This document shows positions 1 through 4,885 of a stretch of DNA of 5,173 bases, in pieces; within the stretch, counting starts at the first letter, position 1, and each line of letters begins with the position of its first letter. Source of the DNA: JAJOKI01 sp964412405. GTDB taxonomy: Archaea > Halobacteriota > UBA148 > JAJOKI01. The notes below the pieces were generated by a model. That model was given only the letters and a program-made list of their open reading frames with translations, was not told the origin of the DNA and made no database searches. The position numbers were made by a program, and so were the translations under genes. The DNA is taken from the NCBI GenBank assembly GCA_964412405.1, contig CAYPOB010000056.1:1-5173 (forward strand), in the 5' to 3' direction.

Positions 1-14
1 CGCAAGACGTTAAA

Positions 15-434
15 CTAAAGAAACCTTCTCTGGACCTCCTCCACAATCCCACCACTGCTGCATAATTTACCCGAATTAAATTCCTCTATGCGCACCACTT
101 CCGCCATTATGCCCATGGGGCGCAATTGTTTTACCAATGCATCGACGTCAAAATGTTGATCATGTCCCAGCGCGATTATGTCCGGTCTTATATCCTTCAG
201 TGGCGCGAAGATGTCCGTTTCACTGCCAAGAATTGCCATATCAACCAGTTTAAGTGCTTTTACCATCTCCAATCGCTGTTTCTCAGGGATCATCGGCTTT
301 CGTTTATGTTTAATATTTGAGTCTCTGGCAACGATGACGATCAACTCATCTCCAAGTTCCTTTGCCTTTTTAAGATATGTAAGATGCCCAGGGTGCAATA
401 TCTCAAAGGTTCCAGTCGCAAGCACTTTTATCAT
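15..434 (-). CDS. ribL: Archaeal FAD synthase (FMN adenylyltransferase), RibL-type cytidylyltransferase-fold protein
   Basis: Predicted to transfer AMP from ATP to FMN, giving FAD and pyrophosphate in the cytoplasm, the last step of flavin cofactor synthesis in archaea. The 139-residue protein is a single nucleotidyltransferase domain, about the usual RibL length. It opens with a beta strand and the signature GTFEILHPGH (residues 8-17), whose H14 and H17 form the HxGH nucleotide-binding motif. It continues with PEKQRLEMV near residue 50, and LGHDQ at 89-93 matches the nucleotide-contacting segment of the family. The C-terminal part reads CSSGGI (125-130), where related transferases usually have an SST-type motif. 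The ATG follows the TGA of the JAMM gene with no spacer, and GAGG lies 5 nt upstream of it, so translation is probably coupled. The stop is TAG. A related glycerol-3-phosphate cytidylyltransferase role is the main alternative, but the short archaeal form and the GHDQ segment favour RibL. Confidence 0.85.
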   Translation of the reverse strand: MIKVLATGTFEILHPGHLTYLKKAKELGDELIVIVARDSNIKHKRKPMIPEKQRLEMVKALKLVDMAILGSETDIFAPLKDIRPDIIALGHDQHFDVDALVKQLRPMGIMAEVVRIEEFNSGKLCSSGGIVEEVQRRFL

Positions 435-860
435 TCAATCCTCATCTAAAATCGATATGTCGTCCTCGATTTCAACATCCAAGACTGGCAGTTCTATTAT
501 TTTTCCAGCAGAGTCGTAGCATGCCCAGCTCTGCCCAGTATATGGATATCCTGCGATGATATTATAATTGCCCCCGCTCCCGAACATCATCAGGTCCTCC
601 CTTGAGGGATGTGTATTTGCAGATGGATGACTGTGAACGGACCCCACACTATCTAAACTCAAGGGCATCATGTACAGTCTCATAACTGCGCTGACCTCTG
701 ATGAGATGGTGCCTGGCAGTATGATCACATCGGCGATGATGTCTCCTCTTGCATGCAGCAACCCGGCAAATTCATTTGGGTGTGTGGACTTACACGACTC
801 GAGTATAAATTGCAGAGCGTCCTTTGCTATCCCCTTGATACGTTTCTGAAATATCTTCAT
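435..860 (-). CDS. JAMM/MPN (Mov34) domain metalloprotease, possible desampylase
   Basis: Predicted zinc isopeptidase of the JAMM/MPN+ family. Archaeal members such as HvJAMM1 cleave ubiquitin-like SAMP proteins from their targets, and other prokaryotic members act on ubiquitin-like sulfur carriers. All catalytic residues are visible: the glutamate E30 in HPNEFAGLL, then H76-S-H78-P with S86 and D89, fitting HxH-x7-S-x2-D exactly. At 141 residues it is essentially a lone MPN domain with a short acidic tail (from about residue 129, ending DED), which is normal for stand-alone archaeal members. There is no signal peptide or membrane segment. The ATG directly follows the TAG of the deoxyhypusine synthase gene in the same frame. 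The nearest Shine-Dalgarno-like stretch (AGGAA) is about 12 nt away and weak, so translation probably depends on ribosomes arriving from upstream. The stop is TGA, immediately followed by the ribL ATG. The active-site assignment is firm; the substrate is unknown. Confidence 0.85.
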   Translation of the reverse strand: MKIFQKRIKGIAKDALQFILESCKSTHPNEFAGLLHARGDIIADVIILPGTISSEVSAVMRLYMMPLSLDSVGSVHSHPSANTHPSREDLMMFGSGGNYNIIAGYPYTGQSWACYDSAGKIIELPVLDVEIEDDISILDED

Positions 861-1793
861 CTATTTCAATCGTTCCTTTACAGCAGCTATGATGATGGGT
901 AAAGCTATCGTTGCATCGGCATAAACTGTAACCGCACGAGCGTCTTCACCGACCTTGCCCCATGACTTTGCCTCATCCAGCGTCGCCCCTGATAATCCAC
1001 CCGTCTCCGCGCGGTCCATGGTGAGCTGTATCGCATAATCAAATCCGCCCCTTGGCGTGACGATCATGGACTGGAGTATGAAGTTCTTGGGAACGCCCCC
1101 GCCAACGAACATCGCGCCCGTCTTCTTCGCGCCATAGCAGATGTCCATGAATTCGCGCATGTCCTTGAATGTGTCAACATCAAGTTTCTTGGTCTGCGTG
1201 TATAGCCATGCCTGCAACCCAATAGCAGAATCTGCGATCGCGGGGCAGAATATCGGGACATTTTTTTCTGCAGCCATACTTATGATCGAATTGGGGTCTT
1301 TGACCCGCACTCCTATCTCCGTCAACAACTCCCTTACTCCCATGCGTTTCCTATCGATGTCTGCAAAAATATCCAAAAGCCTATCCTCGAAAACGGTAAA
1401 GTGACGTTCCGGAAGAAAAACGTCGAATATGCGATTGATCTGCCTGCGTCCCAGTTCAATGTCATCTACCTGTTCCACTTCTTTGTAGTGATGTCCTCCA
1501 AATGCTTCGATCAAATCGTGAACGATGTTTGCGCCTGTAGTGACGAGAACGTCTATCTGCTGGTCTTTTATCAAATCCACGACAATCTGCCGCATTCCTG
1601 CCGGCACCATTGCCCCGGCGAATCCGAAAAACTTCGTCCCGTCGTCTCGTAGCATCTCTTCATAAATATCAACGGCTTCTGCCAGTCTGCCCGCACCAAA
1701 CGCAGCCCCCTTCATTTCTCCAATTAGTTGATTTACCGTCATATCCGACTCAAGTCGTATTTGTTTGATTGGCTTTTGCAACACTTTACTCAC
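861..1793 (-). CDS. dys: Deoxyhypusine synthase (aIF5A lysine modification)
   Basis: Predicted NAD-dependent deoxyhypusine synthase, which transfers a 4-aminobutyl group, classically from spermidine, to one lysine of aIF5A. The 310-residue protein has the family landmarks: TTGANIVHD (85-93) in the NAD-binding part, CPAIADSAIG (183-192), GGGVPKN (231-237), SWGK (277-280) and VYADA (290-294). K280 in SWGK corresponds to the human lysine (K329) that carries the imine intermediate, and E274 and W278 match human E323 and W327. By eye against the remembered human sequence, two spermidine-contacting positions differ: N237 for H288 and L267 for D316. The aIF5A substrate gene lies two genes upstream in the same operon, which supports the assignment over homospermidine-synthase-like paralogues. 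The outermost start is GTG at 1793, overlapping the agmatinase gene by 8 nt. A GTG at 1784 (codon 4) is better spaced from the ribosome binding site and may be the real start, giving 307 residues. The stop is TAG, abutting the JAMM gene. Confidence 0.9.
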   Translation of the reverse strand: MSKVLQKPIKQIRLESDMTVNQLIGEMKGAAFGAGRLAEAVDIYEEMLRDDGTKFFGFAGAMVPAGMRQIVVDLIKDQQIDVLVTTGANIVHDLIEAFGGHHYKEVEQVDDIELGRRQINRIFDVFLPERHFTVFEDRLLDIFADIDRKRMGVRELLTEIGVRVKDPNSIISMAAEKNVPIFCPAIADSAIGLQAWLYTQTKKLDVDTFKDMREFMDICYGAKKTGAMFVGGGVPKNFILQSMIVTPRGGFDYAIQLTMDRAETGGLSGATLDEAKSWGKVGEDARAVTVYADATIALPIIIAAVKERLK

Positions 1794-2640
1794 CCCTCTT
1801 TTTTGCTACAATGAACTCCCGAATCAATTTTGCACCCAGCAAGGCAGTTTGCCCGTGGTCATAATTGGGCGCAATCTCAACCATATCAAATCCAACCGTG
1901 CGAGAAGCTATGCTTTTAATGACGAACCTAACGTCAGATGGAGTCATCCCAAATGGCTCGGGCGTCCCCACCGCCGGCGCGTATGCAGGATCGATGACAT
2001 CGACGTCTATTGAGAGATATATCCTATCAGTACCTAAATAATCGAGCGCCTCCTGTACAATCACATCGATGCCCTTTGATTGAACCTGCTCTGAGGTGTA
2101 AAACCTAATGCGGTTTTGCCTGGCGAAATCATATTCTTCCCTCGCTCCGCTCCGAATTCCAATGGAGACATAGTTTTCTACGCCGCATTCCTCAAGGATG
2201 CGCCGCGAGACGCATGCATGACTCTGCTTACTTCCGCCGTATTCGTCTCTCTGGTCGAGGTGTGCATCCAGTACCATGACCCCCACATCATCGAATGCTT
2301 GAATACACGGTCCTGTCAGTGCATGCTCCCCGCCCATCATGATGGGCACCTTATTACTCTTTGTGATTTTCTCCACTGCTAATCGTACGAGTGCAAGCGT
2401 CTCGTCTACATTGGTGCTCACTTCAATATCGCCCAGGTCGCAGAATGGTATCTCGCATAAATCCACGTCATGCTCTGAACTATAGGTCTCAAAATTGTAA
2501 GATGCCGCTCGCATTGCTGCAGGCGCTGATCTGGCGCCAGGACGAAAACATGACGTGCCATCGAAAGGTGCCCCGAATATAACAAATTCCGAGTCATTAT
2601 AGCTGGCATCGGCATCTGCAAAAAGGGGGCGGACAAACAA
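1786..2640 (-). CDS. speB: Agmatinase-family ureohydrolase
   Basis: Predicted manganese ureohydrolase of the arginase/agmatinase family, splitting agmatine into putrescine and urea. All metal-binding motifs are present in the 284-residue protein: GGEH with H106, DAHLD with D125, H127 and D129, and SIDVDVIDP with D212 and D214. It also has the conserved H141 in SHACVSRRI, E255 in VEIAPNYD, and the N-terminal GAPFDGTSCFRPGAR segment (23-37) typical of agmatinases. Length is normal. The start is TTG, 5 nt after the aIF5A stop. GGTGAT, which overlaps the end of the aIF5A gene, lies 4 nt upstream of it, and the nearby ATG at 2645 runs straight into a stop, so TTG is preferred. Lying between aIF5A and deoxyhypusine synthase, it likely serves hypusination. 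It could supply putrescine for spermidine or, as proposed in haloarchaea, hydrolyse an agmatine-derived adduct on aIF5A. Guanidinobutyrase or another ureohydrolase specificity cannot be excluded. Confidence 0.85.
   Translation of the reverse strand: MFVRPLFADADASYNDSEFVIFGAPFDGTSCFRPGARSAPAAMRAASYNFETYSSEHDVDLCEIPFCDLGDIEVSTNVDETLALVRLAVEKITKSNKVPIMMGGEHALTGPCIQAFDDVGVMVLDAHLDQRDEYGGSKQSHACVSRRILEECGVENYVSIGIRSGAREEYDFARQNRIRFYTSEQVQSKGIDVIVQEALDYLGTDRIYLSIDVDVIDPAYAPAVGTPEPFGMTPSDVRFVIKSIASRTVGFDMVEIAPNYDHGQTALLGAKLIREFIVAKKRGE
1790..1798 (-). promoter_or_regulatory. Ribosome binding site that bears on the deoxyhypusine synthase start
   Basis: On the minus strand this reads GAGGGGTGA, containing GGTGA, which pairs with the archaeal 16S rRNA tail (complement of GGAGGTGATC). 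The outer GTG at 1793-1791 lies inside this site, with only 1 nt between GAGG and the GTG. The next in-frame GTG (1784-1782, codon 4) sits 5 nt after GGTGA, a normal spacing. The site therefore favours the inner start, in which case the agmatinase stop and the synthase start are separated by one base instead of overlapping. Confidence 0.55.
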
Positions 2641-2645
2641 TTACA

Positions 2646-3032
2646 TCACCGCATATCTATTTTTCTTTTTCCCATGCTTTCAAGATATATGATTTCCTGC
2701 CCTGCACTCAATTTGCCCTGCAATTCCTTTTGGATCTTAAGCTCAAACGTAGAGTAGTCCTCCATGCACATTAGCTGTGCGGAATCTTTTCCAGAAAAAG
2801 ACAATATCTGTGCTTTCTTACGCTCAACTATGGGTACGTATATCTTAGTACTGATTGGCTGTACTATCGACCTTTTTTGATTGTCGAATATGCCAACTAC
2901 ATCTATTCGTGCCTTTGCAGACCCGTGTTTACCTGGTTTAGATGTGACGATGTTAAGGATTGCGCACGGCTCATCATTTATAATGACATATCTCCCGTGT
3001 TTGAGCGTTCTGACCTCTGTCTGTTCTTTCAT
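2646..3032 (-). CDS. eif5A: Translation initiation factor 5A (aIF5A), hypusine-containing
   Basis: Archaeal homologue of eIF5A, which binds near the ribosomal E site and helps peptide-bond formation at difficult sequences such as proline runs. It acts only after one lysine has been converted to deoxyhypusine or hypusine. The 128-residue protein has the family's two-domain plan: an SH3-like N-terminal domain (about 1-67) and an OB-fold C-terminal domain (about 70-128). The modification loop SKPGKHGSAK (31-40) is nearly identical to the human loop and places the modified residue at K35 in GKHG. Length is normal for archaea. The ATG has GAGAGG about 8 nt upstream. This is the first gene of a five-gene operon that also encodes the modifying enzyme deoxyhypusine synthase and an agmatinase. 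The stop is TGA, 5 nt before the next start. The identification is very secure. Confidence 0.96.
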   Translation of the reverse strand: MKEQTEVRTLKHGRYVIINDEPCAILNIVTSKPGKHGSAKARIDVVGIFDNQKRSIVQPISTKIYVPIVERKKAQILSFSGKDSAQLMCMEDYSTFELKIQKELQGKLSAGQEIIYLESMGKRKIDMR

Positions 3033-3065
3033 TAACGTATCCTCTCCCTTAATCTCTGTAACACC

Positions 3066-3078
3066 TTAATATATATAC
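3066..3078 (-). promoter_or_regulatory. Probable TATA box of the aIF5A operon
   Basis: On the minus strand this reads GGTATATATATTA, a TATA-box-like element in the only sizeable gap upstream of the five-gene operon. A TATA box here predicts transcription starting near position 3045, giving a short leader that would include the GAGAGG ribosome binding site. The core is almost palindromic, so it could also serve the plus-strand gene. No strong BRE is obvious. It was assigned from composition and position only. Confidence 0.45.
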
Positions 3079-3083
3079 CACAA

Positions 3084-3090
3084 TTTAAAT
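3084..3090 (+). promoter_or_regulatory. Candidate TATA box for the phosphatase/NAD kinase pair
   Basis: TTTAAAT lies about 28-34 bases before the ATG at 3118. In archaea transcription starts about 25-27 bases after the TATA box centre, which puts the start near 3114 and makes the mRNA nearly leaderless. That fits the absence of any Shine-Dalgarno sequence before this ATG. The alternative is the TATATATA stretch at 3070-3077, which would give a leader of roughly 17 nt. Confidence 0.4.
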
Positions 3091-3098
3091 GTATGTCA

Positions 3099-3111
3099 AT
3101 GATTATATCAT
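3099..3111. repeat. Small inverted repeat next to the phosphatase start
   Basis: ATGAT and ATCAT are perfect complements separated by three bases (TAT), forming a 13-bp dyad that ends six bases before the ATG at 3118. If transcription starts near 3114, the dyad lies just upstream of the start site, where archaeal repressors often bind. In AT-rich DNA a dyad this short can arise by chance. Confidence 0.3.
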
Positions 3112-3117
3112 AGTATC

Positions 3118-3897
3118 ATGAAAAGATTATGCAGGGATATTGCAGATGCAGTTGGCGATGCCATCAAAGACCTTATCAATGTTGCGGAGGGAGGAACAAT
3201 ACTGTATAAAGGAGCGGATGGCACCCCCACCGCCAGGATAGACGACGTCGCTGAAAGGGCAGCACTTCGCGTTTTAAAGGAAGATGGACGGTCAATCAGG
3301 CTGGTAAGCGAAGAGATAGGAAGCATCGTCTTGGGCGAGCACCCCGAGTTCACCATCGTATTAGACCCAGTAGATGGGACATATAATGCCATCCATGGCA
3401 TACCCTTTTATTCAATTTCCATAGCAGTGGGGGGCTCCGATCTCTCTCAAGTACATTATGGATATATCAAGGACCTGGTGACAGGGGATGAATACCATGC
3501 AGAAAGAGCCATGGGAGCATTCATGAATGGAAAAGAGCTCAATGTAGCCTGCAAGACCAATCTGGATGAATATTGCGTGTCGGTTAACGGATGTATGCCG
3601 TTGATGGGCTTTATGAATAAAAACAATAAAAGGATTCGGCTGATGGGGAGCGCCTCGCTCGAATTATGTTATGTGGCATCCAATAGGTTGGACGGATTTG
3701 TCGACATCAGAAAGCGCTTGCGCATCACAGATGTGGCAGCAGGAAAACTCATCGTAGAAGAGGCGGGCGGAATCGTGACGGACGATAGCGGCGCCATACT
3801 GAACTCGCCATTTGATGTCAGAAAAAGGGTCAATATCGTAGCTGCTAACGAGGGGGTACACAAGGAGCTGATTACCAGATTACAGGAGGTGATGTAG
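3118..3897 (+). CDS. Inositol monophosphatase/FBPase-family phosphatase, candidate NADP phosphatase
   Basis: Predicted metal-dependent sugar-phosphate phosphatase of the archaeal IMPase/FBPase (class IV) family. The 259-residue protein has normal length and the full metal site: DDVAE (42-46), the SEE motif with E65 and E66, DPVDGT (83-88) with D83 and D86, and TDVAAGKLIVEEAGG (204-218) with metal ligand D205. Known archaeal members hydrolyse inositol-1-phosphate and fructose-1,6-bisphosphate. In Methanocaldococcus MJ0917 this domain is fused to NAD kinase and acts as an NADP phosphatase. Here the NAD kinase follows in the same frame after a single TAG, so an NADP phosphatase role is plausible, with gluconeogenic FBPase as the main alternative. 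The ATG is the first start codon in frame after an upstream stop at 3100. It has no Shine-Dalgarno sequence, suggesting a leaderless mRNA. No signal peptide or membrane segment is present. Confidence 0.88.
   Translation: MKRLCRDIADAVGDAIKDLINVAEGGTILYKGADGTPTARIDDVAERAALRVLKEDGRSIRLVSEEIGSIVLGEHPEFTIVLDPVDGTYNAIHGIPFYSISIAVGGSDLSQVHYGYIKDLVTGDEYHAERAMGAFMNGKELNVACKTNLDEYCVSVNGCMPLMGFMNKNNKRIRLMGSASLELCYVASNRLDGFVDIRKRLRITDVAAGKLIVEEAGGIVTDDSGAILNSPFDVRKRVNIVAANEGVHKELITRLQEVM
3884..3893 (+). promoter_or_regulatory. Strong ribosome binding site for NAD kinase inside the phosphatase gene
   Basis: AGGAGGTGAT matches the archaeal Shine-Dalgarno consensus along its whole length. It lies in the last codons of the phosphatase gene, 4 nt before the GTG at 3898 (8 nt counted from GGAGG). 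It supports independent initiation of NAD kinase at that GTG and argues that the TAG between the two genes is a true stop. Confidence 0.85.
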
Positions 3898-4722
3898 GTG
3901 ATACCAAAGAAAATAGGCATTGTTTCACGATGCGACACAGTGGAGGCGGTTCAGATGGTCAATGCCATCGTGAACTCCTTCCAGGATTTGATCAAGATAG
4001 TTCTGGAGCCGCGAGCTGCAACCGAAATAGGCAAACGTGAATGTGCGTCTTCCCTATCCAAGATGGACGTGGATATGATTATCACGGTTGGAGGAGATGG
4101 AACTATACTGCGCACCATCCAGCTACTCTCCAGACCAACGCCCATCCTCGGCATCAATATGGGAGATGTAGGATTTCTTGCCGATGTCCATCCGACAAAT
4201 GCCAAAGAGGTGATCGAACAGGTACTCGGTGGATTTGAGATACAGAAGCGTGCGCGACTTGCCGTGCACGTGAATGATAAAAAGTTTCCTCCTGCGACCA
4301 ATGAGGTGACAATTATCACCTCAAGACCGGCCAAAATACTACACTTCAGAGTTTTAATCAATGGGAAAGAAATCGAAACTACAAGGGCTGATGGTGTTGT
4401 AGTTGCAACACCCACCGGCTCGACTGCATATGCCATGAGCGCCGGCGGACCCATCATCGACCCACATGTAGATGCCTTTGTGATCGTGCCCCTCGCCCCA
4501 TATAAATTATCTGCCAGACCATGGGTCATTCCAGGGGATAGTGAAATAACGCTTGAGTTGTTGCGCATAGACAAGAACGCCACGATCGTCATAGACGGAC
4601 AGCATCGTCAAACCATCACAAAAGAGGACATCGTCACATTTATCAAGGCAAGAGAACCTGCGCTCTTCGTCAGGACGGATAGGGATTTTTATGCAAAAGT
4701 CAGAGACAAGTTAGTGGTCTGA
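3898..4722 (+). CDS. nadK: NAD kinase (ATP- or polyphosphate-dependent)
   Basis: Predicted to phosphorylate NAD to NADP in the cytoplasm. The 274-residue protein carries all family motifs: VGGDGT (64-69) with catalytic D67, INMGDVGFLAD (86-96), the NE pair (135-136), TRADG (162-166), TPTGSTAYAMSAGGP (171-185), the LSARPWVIP segment (204-212) and DGQ (233-235). Length is typical for archaeal enzymes. The start is GTG, placed directly after the phosphatase TAG and preceded by a near-perfect Shine-Dalgarno site. Pairing with the IMPase-family gene repeats the AF2372/AF2373 arrangement of Archaeoglobus and the MJ0917 fusion of Methanocaldococcus. The two enzymes probably act in opposite directions on the NAD/NADP pool. 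The stop is TGA, and no obvious poly-T terminator follows. The phosphate donor cannot be told from the sequence. Confidence 0.95.
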   Translation: MIPKKIGIVSRCDTVEAVQMVNAIVNSFQDLIKIVLEPRAATEIGKRECASSLSKMDVDMIITVGGDGTILRTIQLLSRPTPILGINMGDVGFLADVHPTNAKEVIEQVLGGFEIQKRARLAVHVNDKKFPPATNEVTIITSRPAKILHFRVLINGKEIETTRADGVVVATPTGSTAYAMSAGGPIIDPHVDAFVIVPLAPYKLSARPWVIPGDSEITLELLRIDKNATIVIDGQHRQTITKEDIVTFIKAREPALFVRTDRDFYAKVRDKLVV

Positions 4723-4746
4723 ACGATGGATAAAATAGGGTCAGTC

Positions 4747-4771
4747 ATAATTGATAATAATTGATAATAAT
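4747..4771. repeat. Tandem 10-bp repeat, 2.5 copies
   Basis: The unit ATAATTGATA occurs twice without change and then half a time more. It lies 24 bases after the NAD kinase stop, in the AT-rich gap before the last gene. It contains TGA, TAA and TAG stops in several frames, so it is non-coding. Its function is unknown; it may be simple slippage or part of a 3' untranslated region. Confidence 0.7.
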
Positions 4772-4793
4772 AGAGTTTATTGGTGATATCGCC

Positions 4794-4817
4794 CTCATAT
4801 AGAAAATCTCATATAGA
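4794..4817. repeat. Spaced repeat of CTCATATAGA upstream of the last gene
   Basis: CTCATATAGA occurs at 4794-4803 and 4808-4817, a period of 14 bases. A shorter match, ATATAGAT, follows at 4826-4833 inside the TATA region, and CCCTCATA, seen at 4792-4799, recurs at 4846-4853. The copies flank the predicted TATA box of the last gene, so they could be binding sites for a regulator. Low sequence complexity makes this uncertain. Confidence 0.45.
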
Positions 4818-4821
4818 TAAA

Positions 4822-4830
4822 TTTTATATA
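4822..4830 (+). promoter_or_regulatory. Archaeal TATA box of the last gene
   Basis: TTTTATATA contains the archaeal consensus TTTATATA. The expected transcription start, about 26 bases downstream, is near 4853. This gives a leader of roughly 33 nt that holds the GGTG ribosome binding site at 4877-4880. It is the best promoter candidate in the 163-bp gap (4723-4885) and suggests the last gene is transcribed separately from NAD kinase. Confidence 0.55.
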
Positions 4831-4885
4831 GATATATAATCATATCCCTCATAGTTACGAGTTAAAAAAAGCAAAAGGTGTTCAG

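Noticed and set aside
178..519. 113-codon plus-strand open frame across ribL and the JAMM gene
   Set aside because: It is antisense to two genes with intact active-site motifs and has no ribosome binding site or recognisable domain.
861..863. TAG at the deoxyhypusine synthase end as a pyrrolysine codon giving a synthase-JAMM fusion
   Set aside because: The synthase has its full normal length at this TAG, such a fusion is not known to me, and TAG ends three of the seven complete genes here. That frequency looks like ordinary stop use, not the rare use seen in pyrrolysine-encoding archaea.
3951..4592. Long 213-codon open frame on the minus strand opposite NAD kinase
   Set aside because: It lies wholly within the NAD kinase gene, which has all its family motifs. 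The antisense translation is rich in serine and threonine without recognisable motifs, as expected of a shadow frame.
4726..4764. Tiny 12-codon open frame just after NAD kinase
   Set aside because: It is too short, lacks a ribosome binding site and runs into the tandem repeat, where stops are frequent.
4723..4885. Repeats in the last gap as a CRISPR array or replication origin
   Set aside because: The units are only 10 bases, with spacers of a few bases or none, and no cas or orc1/cdc6 gene is nearby.
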